DNA from: DATCJU01 sp036562635
GTDB taxonomy: Bacteria > Actinomycetota > Actinomycetes > Mycobacteriales > Pseudonocardiaceae
Assembly (NCBI GenBank): GCA_036562635.1
Contig: DATCJU010000137.1
Location: forward strand, 1-12,897
Length of the DNA stretch: 12,897 nt
Direction: 5' to 3'
Numbering within the stretch: the stretch's first letter is position 1; every line of letters begins with the position of its first letter. The notes under the pieces were generated by a model. It worked only from the letters and a program-made list of their open reading frames with translations, did not search any database and was not told where the DNA came from. A program made the translations under genes and the position numbers. This document shows, one piece after another, positions 6,097 to 11,618 of this stretch.

Positions 6097-6876
6097 TCAG
6101 GACCGTCCCGGCGATGCCGTCACCCGTGCCCGCGGGTCCCGCCGCGCTGTCGGAACGGGACCGAACCGCGCGGTCGTCCCCGACGCGTACCGCACGCTCA
6201 CCGGTGCCGTCCCGAGGACGGGGAGACCGGCGGCGGCCACCAGCTCGTCCGTCAGCTCCAGCAGCTCCGCGCGGTGCAGTGACCAGCTGGGGTGGGTGTT
6301 GCCCAGGTGAACGGTGTGCCCGCACCAGGAGAAGTGCATACCCCAACGCGCGGTGAGGAACCGGTCCAGTTCGGTCGGCTCCCGCAGCACCGACCCCACC
6401 CGCACGGAGATCGCGCTGCGTGGTGCGTCCCGCCCCGGCCACCGACGTCGACAGCGGTAGGTCACCGTGTTCCCGCGGGTGTCCACCGACAGCTCCGCCA
6501 GGAAGAACGGCAGCCGTAGCCCGAGACGTGCGGCCAGCACGGCCAGCGGGGCGGAGACGTCCAACGACAGGAAGACCACGCTGCGTCGTCCGAGACCGTC
6601 CACCGCGTAGGTGCGCACGTTGATCTCGTCGAAGCTGTTCCCGAACGGCAGCAACGGCCCTGTGCCCATCCGTACCCAGGTGACCCGGAACGCCACCAGG
6701 CCCACGTGGGCGGCACCGTCGAACACGTCGGGTTCGGTACCGAGCGGCAGCAGCGGGCGAACGACGTCGGGATCCACCCGCCAGTGCAGGAAGGTGATGT
6801 GCCGCCAGCTCTGCGTCATGAGTGTGGGACGCACCGGCCGTGGCGGTGACAGGGTGATCGCTTCCGGTCGCACCAC
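6097..6876 (-). CDS. DUF2071 (YqjF-like) family protein
   Basis: This 259-residue soluble protein matches the DUF2071 family, whose fold is related to acetoacetate decarboxylase. No reaction is established for it. The family start is plain at 20-58 (MTQSWRHITFLHWRVDPDVV, then LLPLGTEPDVFDGAAHVGL). It is followed by SFDEINVRTYAVD (81-93), VVFLSLDVSAPLAV (100-113) and a late WGMHFSWCG / HPSWSLHRAEL region (178-205). No signal peptide or membrane segment is seen. The start is taken as GTG 6876 (a second GTG at 6873), because GAGGGAGG precedes it; an ORF opening at 7119 has no family match in its first 80 residues. It is the first gene of the four-gene unit, with its stop directly against the DUF998 start. 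DUF2071 genes often sit near membrane proteins, but its role here is unknown. Confidence 0.85.
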   Translation of the reverse strand: MVRPEAITLSPPRPVRPTLMTQSWRHITFLHWRVDPDVVRPLLPLGTEPDVFDGAAHVGLVAFRVTWVRMGTGPLLPFGNSFDEINVRTYAVDGLGRRSVVFLSLDVSAPLAVLAARLGLRLPFFLAELSVDTRGNTVTYRCRRRWPGRDAPRSAISVRVGSVLREPTELDRFLTARWGMHFSWCGHTVHLGNTHPSWSLHRAELLELTDELVAAAGLPVLGTAPVSVRYASGTTARFGPVPTARRDPRARVTASPGRS

Positions 6877-7247
6877 CCCTCCCTCACCGATGTCCAGCCC
6901 CGATGTCCCGGGACGCGTCACCCGTGTCGGGCCCGCCACCGTTCGCGCCGGGCCCCCTGTCGCCCGGCTACCCGGCCGGTCGGGAGGTGACACCGGCACG
7001 GGTGGTGTTTCCCCACAAGGGGTTTCGCCGCGGAAGCAGCACACCAGTGGGTCGCCGACGACGGCCGGTCTCTCGACCGACGGGGGCACCCCGACTCCCG
7101 GTCGTGGCCGGCGTGCCACGACGTGGCGGTGTGCCGTGGCTCGGGGCCAGGCGTGCCGGGCCCAGCCGGACCTCCCGACCGCCCGGTGGAGCAGCCACCG
7201 GAAGGGGAGTACCGCCGGGGACCGGTTGCCCGCGCGTCAGCCTCTCG
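6877..7247. other. Intergenic region of 371 bases without a recognisable gene
   Basis: This gap lies between the stop of the DUF7662-like gene and the start of DUF2071, both on the minus strand. It should hold the end of the first transcript and the promoter of the four-gene operon. A GGGCCCG/CGGGCCC inverted repeat (6929-6935 with 6949-6955) could be a terminator. I see no convincing -35/-10 pair. Long ORFs crossing it in several frames lack family features and are GC artefacts. Confidence 0.6.
6887..6908. repeat. Direct repeat CCGATGTCC just upstream of the DUF2071 start
   Basis: CCGATGTCC stands at 6887-6895 and again at 6900-6908, a 13-base period, directly before the ribosome site of the first gene in the four-gene unit. 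It might be a regulator site; short enough for chance. Confidence 0.4.
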
Positions 7248-7562
7248 TCATGTCCCGGTCCGGAACGGCGACCGACGAGCCGGGCCGGGCCAGACCTCCA
7301 CGGTGGAGTCGACCACGTGTCTGCTGAAGCGCACCCGCTGCCGCTCGAAGTCGACATGGGTCACCCGCCACCCGGCACTGCCCCAGGACGTGCCCTGCAC
7401 CAGGTAGCTGTTGGACCACCACTGGCGGAGCCGGTAGGCAGAGCCCGGAAGTCCACCGACCAGGGCGGCGATCTCGTCGAATCCGAGTTCGACGACGGTC
7501 TCGCCCTGCCGTGCCAGTCCCACCAGCAGCTCCGTCAGGGGTCGGTACTTCCTTCCCGCCAT
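7248..7562 (-). CDS. Small DUF7662-like protein of unknown function
   Basis: A 104-residue protein with the pattern of the short DUF7662 family. It opens with KYRPLTELLVGLARQG (5-20), then ETVVELGFDEIAALVGGLPGS with the central acidic and glycine residues, YRLRQWWSNS (43-52), and a WGSAGWRVTHVDFERQRVRF end (60-79). The last 25 residues look unrelated and loose. The family has no known reaction; the two Trp-rich stretches are its best mark. It has no signal peptide or membrane part. The ATG at 7562 has GGAG eight bases before it; the same frame is open up to 8012 but that part is antisense to arfB and has no family match. It is divergent from arfB with 128 bases between them. The family assignment comes from memory of its pattern. 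Confidence 0.75.
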   Translation of the reverse strand: MAGRKYRPLTELLVGLARQGETVVELGFDEIAALVGGLPGSAYRLRQWWSNSYLVQGTSWGSAGWRVTHVDFERQRVRFSRHVVDSTVEVWPGPARRSPFRTGT

Positions 7563-7690
7563 CGCCCAGGCTCCGTGGCCGTGCCTGCTCCGCTCACACC
7601 AGGCCTCTCGGCCACCACCCGAACCGGGGTGACAAACGAGAACCCGGCCGGCGCACCGGAGTCCCTCGGCGGTGGGGCATCCTCGGATGC

Positions 7691-8122
7691 GTGGACGGTG
7701 ATCTACGTGTGAACTCCTCGGTGGTGATTCCGCGGGCGGAGCTGCGGGAGCGGTTCTCCCGTTCCTCCGGCCCCGGTGGGCAGTCGGTGAACACCACCGA
7801 CAGCCGGGTCGAGCTGTCCTTCGACGTGGTGCGTTCGCCGTCGTTGCCGGAACGAGCGCGGCAACGCCTGGTGGACCGGTTGGGGCGGCGCCTGGTGAAC
7901 GGGGTGCTGACCGTGGTGGCGAGCGAACACCGCAGCCAGTTGCTGAACCGCCAGACTGCTCGGGAGCGGCTGGTCGAGCTGTTGCGTGCCGCATTGGCTC
8001 CGGCACCACCACCCCGTCGTCCGACCAGGCCGGGGCGTGCCGCCCGGGAACGGCGGCTGACGGCCAAACGCCGCCGCTCCATGATCAAACGGGATCGCCG
8101 GTTCCGTCCCGACCACGACTAA
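7691..8122 (+). CDS. arfB: Alternative ribosome-rescue factor ArfB (codon-independent peptidyl-tRNA hydrolase)
   Basis: A 143-residue release-factor-like protein, close to the 140 residues of E. coli ArfB (YaeJ). ArfB hydrolyses peptidyl-tRNA on ribosomes stalled without a stop codon. The catalytic domain is at 5-95, with RFSRSSGPGG followed by QSVNTTDSRVEL and the GGQ triad intact at 29-31. The tail (about 108-140) is strongly basic (RRPTRPGR, KRRRSMIKRDRRFR), as needed to enter the empty mRNA channel. There is no codon-recognition domain, which separates it from RF1/RF2. The GTG at 7691 gives VDGDLRVNSSV, matching family N-termini; a GTG at 7709 is an alternative, and neither has a strong ribosome site. 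It is monocistronic and convergent with the MFS gene. Confidence 0.93.
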   Translation: MDGDLRVNSSVVIPRAELRERFSRSSGPGGQSVNTTDSRVELSFDVVRSPSLPERARQRLVDRLGRRLVNGVLTVVASEHRSQLLNRQTARERLVELLRAALAPAPPPRRPTRPGRAARERRLTAKRRRSMIKRDRRFRPDHD

Positions 8123-8147
8123 CGGCCACGAGCCAGCAGGGAGCTCA

Positions 8148-8164
8148 CCGGGCTGCGAGCCGGG
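8148..8164. terminator. Possible weak terminator between arfB and the MFS gene
   Basis: CCGGGCT and AGCCGGG surround a GCG loop and form a stem with one mismatch in the 77-base convergent gap. No T-run. Confidence 0.3.
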
Positions 8165-8199
8165 CCGGAACCACAGGTCACGACCCGACCCACCGCCGG

Positions 8200-9696
8200 T
8201 CACTCCGTCCGCGCCGATGCGGCCCCCTTCTGGGCCGGGGCGGGCTCGGCATGGTCCTCGGCGTCCACGTCGTAGCCCACCGGCTCCCACCGCAGGAGCA
8301 GCAGCGCCAGCACACCGAACGCCGGTGCGACGGCGATGACCCAGAACACGCCGGTGCCCAGACCGGAGCTGAGCACCGGGAACAGGAACAACGAGGTGGT
8401 GGCACCGACCCGGACCACACTCTGGTTGAAGCCGACACCCACACCGCGCAGCGAGGTCGGGTAGCTCAGCGTCGCGAAGGTCATGAAGTGCGCGCCGGGT
8501 CCGGCCGCCTGGGCGAACAGGAACCCGCCCAGTGCGGCGAGTGCCACCACCGCCCCCAGCGTTCCGGAGGGAGTGCCGACCAGGGCGAGCACCACCAGTG
8601 CAGCGAACTGGATCGCAAAACCCACCACCGTCATCCGCCATGCGCCCAGGACGTGCACCACACGGGTGCCGAACACCCCGGCCGGGACGGCGACCGCGAG
8701 GTTGAGCAGCAGTGACGCGATGATCGTCGTCAGTGCGTTCTGGGCCAGGAAGCTGGCGATGATCACCGGCAGGCCGTAGGCGATCGCGTTGTACCCGAAG
8801 GTCTGGGCCAGGCCGGCGCTGAGCCCCAGGGCGGTCCGCTTCCGGTAGGTGGGGGAGAACAGGCGGGCGAACTCCCGTAGCCCGGCGGAGGTGCGCCGCG
8901 TGGTCACACGCTCGGCGTCCGGGGCGACCACCGCGTTCACCCCGTAGGATGACCTCAGGATCTGTGCTGCGCGTTCCAGGTCGCCCTGGTTGGCCGCCCA
9001 GGTCGGTGACTCGTTCATGTACCGGCCACGCACCGCCAGCACCACCAGCGCGGGCACCGCGCCGAACCCGACGGTGAAGCGCCACAGCAGGCCGTGATGG
9101 GCGTCGGGGATCAGGACGTACAACAGCAGGATCACCAGGTAGCAGGCGCTGGTGGCGGCGTACCAGGCCGGGGACCACGCCGCGGTCCTCGCGCCCTTGC
9201 TGCCCCGTCCCCTGAGCCGGGAGAACTCGGCGAGGAACGCCATGGCCACGGGCAGGTCCATGCCGACACCGATGCCCATGAGGAAACGGAACAGGACCAG
9301 CACCGTGGCGTTCGGGGCGAGTGCACAGCCGATCGCCGCCACCACGAAGAACAGCATGTCGGCCATGAAGACCCGGTAACGACCGATCCGGTCCACCAGG
9401 TAGCCGCCGAACGAGGCGCCGACGATGGTTCCCACCATGATCGACGCGGTGACCACGCCGGTTCCGACCGCGTCGAGCCCGAACTCGCGGCTGATGTCCT
9501 TGATGCCGTAGGCCAGGGAGCTGAGGTCGTAGGCGTCGAGGAAGATGCCGCCCAGGGCAAGCACGACGATCATGCGGGCGTGGCTGGTCCGCGCGGCTCC
9601 GGAGTTGACCAGGTCGGTCACGTCACGTGCCGACCTGATGAGCACGGGTTGGTCCGCCGGGGCCACCGTGCGGGCAGGGAGCTGGGACGAGGACAC
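8200..9696 (-). CDS. MFS transporter, metabolite:H+ symporter type
   Basis: A 498-residue protein with a 40-residue cytosolic N-terminus and twelve predicted membrane segments. TM1 has the acidic FLDAYDLSSLAYG (52-64; D54 and D57), as in aromatic-acid and sugar-type H+ symporters. The loop 2-3 A-motif is GGYLVDRIGRYR (97-108). PESPxW-like RYMNESPTW appears in the middle loop. This agrees with the MFS sugar/metabolite porter branch, but the substrate is not readable. The GTG at 9696 is chosen because GAAAGG stands eight bases upstream; a GTG at 9705 lies too close to that site. The gene follows an IclR regulator on the same strand, with its own promoter in the 190-base gap, so it is probably controlled by that regulator. 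The C-terminal tail is acidic, then Ala/Lys-rich. Confidence 0.92.
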   Translation of the reverse strand: MSSSQLPARTVAPADQPVLIRSARDVTDLVNSGAARTSHARMIVVLALGGIFLDAYDLSSLAYGIKDISREFGLDAVGTGVVTASIMVGTIVGASFGGYLVDRIGRYRVFMADMLFFVVAAIGCALAPNATVLVLFRFLMGIGVGMDLPVAMAFLAEFSRLRGRGSKGARTAAWSPAWYAATSACYLVILLLYVLIPDAHHGLLWRFTVGFGAVPALVVLAVRGRYMNESPTWAANQGDLERAAQILRSSYGVNAVVAPDAERVTTRRTSAGLREFARLFSPTYRKRTALGLSAGLAQTFGYNAIAYGLPVIIASFLAQNALTTIIASLLLNLAVAVPAGVFGTRVVHVLGAWRMTVVGFAIQFAALVVLALVGTPSGTLGAVVALAALGGFLFAQAAGPGAHFMTFATLSYPTSLRGVGVGFNQSVVRVGATTSLFLFPVLSSGLGTGVFWVIAVAPAFGVLALLLLRWEPVGYDVDAEDHAEPAPAQKGAASARTE

Positions 9697-9747
9697 GGAG
9701 CACACCTTTCACCGATCCGCTGTGCGGGCCGACCCGGGCACGGGAAC

Positions 9748-9757
9748 GTCCCGGGAC
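9748..9757. promoter_or_regulatory. GTCCCGGGAC palindrome near the predicted MFS transcript start
   Basis: A perfect 10-bp palindrome at about +3 to +12 of the transcript predicted from the MFS promoter. A repressor bound here would block initiation. The size allows chance occurrence in GC-rich DNA. Confidence 0.3.
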
Positions 9758-9765
9758 CGGCGGTG

Positions 9766-9794
9766 ACGCTAGTTCTCGTCCCAAGTGATGACAA
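9766..9794 (-). promoter_or_regulatory. Sigma70-type promoter of the MFS gene
   Basis: On the minus strand, TTGTCA (9794-9789) and TAGCGT (9771-9766) are separated by exactly 17 bases, a good vegetative actinobacterial promoter. A start near 9759 and a leader of about 60 bases would follow. The DNA around the -35 is the most AT-rich spot of this part. ACAAT occurs twice at 12-base spacing (9791-9795 and 9803-9807, plus strand), overlapping the -35, and TTCC/GGAA arms (9799-9802, 9811-9814) flank it, so the regulator site may lie here. Confidence 0.6.
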
Positions 9795-9886
9795 TGCTTT
9801 CCACAATCTGGGAAGAGGTGTCCCGATCGCAGGTCGGAGCCACACCAGGAGAAGCGGCCGGGCTCGTGACACACGTCCGGAGCCGG

Positions 9887-10678
9887 TCAGGGCACGTCTC
9901 GTACCAGGCCCGACGCGTCCGAACCGGAGAGCCGCCGCGCCGCCTCGGCCAGGACGGCAACCCAAGATCCAGGCGGGTCCACCGGGTACCGACAGGCCGA
10001 TCCCCCGATCCCGATCACCGCGGCGAGCCGGCCTGTCGGAGCGAACACCGGCGTGCAGAGCGCGGCGACCGAGCCGCCCCATCCCTCGGGTCCCAGCGCC
10101 CAGCCACGGGCGCGAACCTCGGCCAGCACCCCCACCAACGGTCCGTACCCGGTGGAGTCGCCCGGTGCAGGTTCGACCGCACTCCACCCACCCGGTTCGT
10201 CGAAGGCCAGGAACACCCACCCGGCGGAGCCGGCGTGCAGTGGCAGTGCCTGCCCGAGCTCGAACGGCTCCTCCTCGGGGTGTCGGCCCGGGGCCAGACC
10301 GGCGACGATCCGCCGCCAGCCGTCACGGACGAAGAGTGCCGCCGTCTCCCCGGTGTCGTCGCGCAGCCGTTCCAGCACCTGGTGCACCCGGTCGGTGCAC
10401 CCCGGACCTCCCCGGGCACGTCCGCCCCAGCGGAGCAGCAGCGGCCCGGCGAAGTACCGGTCCCCACGCCGGTCGAGGAAACCTTCGGCGACCAGGTTCT
10501 GCAGCAGGCGCAGGCAGGTACTGGGAGGCAGCTCGGCACGACGTCGGATCTCCCGTAGTGCGGCTCCCGCACGGTTCTGGGCCACGACGTCCAGAATGCG
10601 CCGGATCTTGGGTAACACCAGCAGCGGAGTCACCGGCTCGTGCTGCGCCGGTGCTCGAGGGGCCGGCCGTCCGCCCAC
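9887..10678 (-). CDS. IclR-family transcriptional regulator
   Basis: About 263 residues from GTG 10678. A winged helix-turn-helix comes first (KIRRILDVVAQNRAGAALRE, then PPSTCLRLLQNLVAEGFLDR). The effector domain follows, with the IclR mark ALPLHAGSAG, then GYGPLVGVLAEVRARGWAL and GSVAALCTPVFAPTGRLAAVIGI. Such proteins bind a small acid or its derivative and control neighbouring uptake and catabolic genes. The start is debatable. GTG 10750 has a very good GGGAGAGGG site but adds 24 residues with two rare CTA codons, no family features and a likely promoter/operator inside. GTG 10678 has GGAG at eight bases and gives the usual length; GTG 10633 would also fit. The MFS gene downstream is the probable target. 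Confidence 0.88.
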   Translation of the reverse strand: MGGRPAPRAPAQHEPVTPLLVLPKIRRILDVVAQNRAGAALREIRRRAELPPSTCLRLLQNLVAEGFLDRRGDRYFAGPLLLRWGGRARGGPGCTDRVHQVLERLRDDTGETAALFVRDGWRRIVAGLAPGRHPEEEPFELGQALPLHAGSAGWVFLAFDEPGGWSAVEPAPGDSTGYGPLVGVLAEVRARGWALGPEGWGGSVAALCTPVFAPTGRLAAVIGIGGSACRYPVDPPGSWVAVLAEAARRLSGSDASGLVRDVP

Positions 10679-10710
10679 CTCGGAATCTCCGTCCCACCGC
10701 GTGGAGCAGG

Positions 10711-10731
10711 GCTCGTGTAGCGAGCACGCTA
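10711..10731 (-). promoter_or_regulatory. Candidate IclR promoter -10 with overlapping inverted repeat
   Basis: On the minus strand TAGCGT (10731-10726) equals the -10 of the MFS promoter, within a shared CTAGCGT. GCTCG (10711-10715) and CGAGC (10721-10725), five bases apart, form an inverted repeat just downstream of it, the place of an autoregulatory operator. The -35 is poor (TGCCGT at 17 bases), so this remains a candidate. It requires the IclR gene to start at 10678 or later. Confidence 0.35.
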
Positions 10732-10954
10732 GGGCAACGAGCTCGCCCACGGCAGCCCTCTCCCGCTGGGCGGAAGGCGCGGAGACATCCCCTTCCCCCG
10801 GACGTCACTTCGCCGACCCGGGCACCGTCGTGGTGGACGGGCTCGTCGGGGCAACCCTCTCGGACACCCGCACCCCGTCGGCGACGAGTGGTGGTGCACA
10901 GCGGCGGAGCACCCCTCGGCCGCTCTTCCTGACGGCGGAACACGACGCAGGAAC
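10732..10954. other. Gene-free DNA upstream of the IclR gene
   Basis: These 223 bases lie between the IclR promoter candidate and the tRNA terminator hairpin. I see no gene, RNA or repeat that I would defend. Long ORFs on both strands lack family features. Confidence 0.5.
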
Positions 10955-10979
10955 CCTGCTCCACGGCCGTGCGGGCAGG
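10955..10979 (-). terminator. Hairpin downstream of tRNA-Ala, probable terminator
   Basis: CCTGC (10955-10959) pairs with GCAGG (10975-10979), enclosing the perfect palindrome CACGGCCGTG (10962-10971). This gives about nine base pairs with an internal loop. It begins 22 bases after the tRNA 3' end. No T-run follows. Confidence 0.45.
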
Positions 10980-11000
10980 ACTCGAACGTACCGCTCGACG

Positions 11001-11073
11001 TGGACCCAGCCGGACTCGAACCGGCGACCTCCTCAGCGCCAGCGAGGCGCGCTACCAGCTGCGCCATGGGCCC
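11001..11073 (-). tRNA. tRNA-Ala (anticodon GGC)
   Basis: The 73 bases fold into a full cloverleaf. The acceptor is GGGCCCA/TGGGTCC, with the G3:U70 wobble that marks alanine tRNAs. The D-stem is GCGC/GCGC with loop AGCTGGTA. The anticodon stem is CCTCG/TGAGG with loop CTGGCGC, giving anticodon GGC for codon GCC. The variable loop is AGGTC, and the T-arm is GCCGG TTCGAGT CCGGC. The discriminator is A73. CCA is not encoded (CGT follows), so it is added after transcription. The 5' end borders a perfect 11-bp hairpin two bases upstream. I could not find its promoter. Confidence 0.97.
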
Positions 11074-11074
11074 G

Positions 11075-11105
11075 TCGAACGGGGGCCCGCCCCACCCCCG
11101 TTCGA
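11075..11105. repeat. Perfect 11-bp inverted repeat directly 5' of the tRNA
   Basis: TCGAACGGGGG (11075-11085) and CCCCCGTTCGA (11095-11105) are exact reverse complements around a nine-base loop. The repeat starts two bases before the mature tRNA 5' end on the transcribed strand, so it would form a hairpin in the 5' leader, near the RNase P cut. It could instead be a terminator of an upstream transcript. Confidence 0.8.
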
Positions 11106-11170
11106 ACTGCCGGACCGACGTCCCAACCCCGCGCGGAAGGGTCACCGGACCGGTCGTTGTGGTCGTGCCC

Positions 11171-11199
11171 GCCCGGGACCCGCACAGCGGGTCCCGGGC
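11171..11199. terminator. Perfect 13-bp hairpin, probable rho-independent-like terminator
   Basis: GCCCGGGACCCGC (11171-11183) and GCGGGTCCCGGGC (11187-11199) pair without mismatch around the loop ACA. This is the most stable simple hairpin of the window. No coding gene ends near it on either strand. On the minus strand it would stop a transcript coming from the 11200-11440 region before the tRNA; on the plus strand it would stop readthrough towards the oxidase. No T-run. Confidence 0.55.
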
Positions 11200-11317
11200 C
11201 CCGTCCCGCTTGCCTCGGACGGGTGCACGTCCGCGGTGATCGGCGGGAGTGCCCGCCAGAACCTCCGGCCGAGCACCGCGAACACTCCGGCTCCGCTACG
11301 AAGCCTCGGTGACCACC

Positions 11318-11341
11318 TGCCGAGGTCGGAACGCCTCGGCA
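11318..11341. repeat. 8-bp inverted repeat in the oxidase upstream region
   Basis: TGCCGAGG (11318-11325) pairs with CCTCGGCA (11334-11341), loop of eight bases. Confidence 0.6.
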
Positions 11342-11343
11342 AC

Positions 11344-11361
11344 GTGATGACGGGACATCAC
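11344..11361. promoter_or_regulatory. GTGATG-N6-CATCAC inverted repeat, candidate operator
   Basis: Perfect six-base arms spaced by six bases, 18 bp in all, in a less GC-rich stretch upstream of the flavin oxidase. The size and spacing suit a dimeric helix-turn-helix regulator. No regulator gene is adjacent on this side of the window. Confidence 0.35.
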
Positions 11362-11390
11362 ACGAATCCACACCCGACGGTGACGCGCCC

Positions 11391-11422
11391 ACACCGGATC
11401 GGCCCCCGATCCGATCCGGTGT
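11391..11422. repeat. Overlapping, mutually exclusive hairpins upstream of the oxidase
   Basis: ACACCGGATC (11391-11400) pairs with GATCCGGTGT (11413-11422), ten base pairs. Alternatively CGGATCGG (11395-11402) pairs with CCGATCCG (11406-11413), eight base pairs with a three-base loop. The two folds use the same bases, so only one forms at a time. It may be an attenuator, a terminator or an operator. Confidence 0.6.
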
Positions 11423-11618
11423 CCCCCCGGTCGCGTCGGTGAGTGAACTATCGCAGCAACCCCGTCCTTGGGCAAAGACTTTTCCGAAACCCCTGCCGAC
11501 CTGGGACGACAAGCTCGACGCGGCCGCCTCGCGCAGCAGGTGCCCGGATTCCGGCGACGTCCTCGTCGCGGATCCCCGGGACGTGGGGCATGCTCTCCAC
11601 CGGATGTGGGAGGACAAC

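Larger units (their letters stand above)
11106..11618. other. 513-base intergenic region rich in inverted repeats, no gene recognised
   Basis: Between the tRNA hairpin and the oxidase start I see no coding gene with family features. Besides the repeats listed at 11171, 11318, 11344 and 11391, an AT-richer patch lies at about 11440-11490 (AACTATCG, AAAGACTTTTCCGAAA) and is the likeliest promoter area. The oxidase frame stays open up to GTG 11439, but that part uses codons such as TTT, AAA, CTA and ACT that are rare in the neighbouring genes, so I treat it as non-coding. Confidence 0.55.

Noticed and set aside
6877..7119. 81-residue N-terminal extension of DUF2071
   Set aside because: No family match and no good ribosome site; GAGGGAGG before GTG 6876 is better.
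7703..9178. 491-residue minus-strand ORF overlapping the MFS gene in another frame
   Set aside because: The MFS frame carries all membrane segments and the A-motif; this one is Arg/Gly-rich and runs opposite arfB.
9094..10932. 612-residue plus-strand ORF over the MFS and IclR genes
   Set aside because: Crosses two well-supported minus-strand genes and their promoter; low-complexity Pro/Arg composition.
10969..11442. 157-residue plus-strand ORF across the tRNA
   Set aside because: It runs antisense through a perfect tRNA-Ala and several hairpins; spurious.
11439..11618. 60-residue extension of the flavin oxidase from GTG 11439
   Set aside because: No ribosome site and codon use unlike the gene; GTG 11619 has GGGAGGA and matches the family N-terminus.
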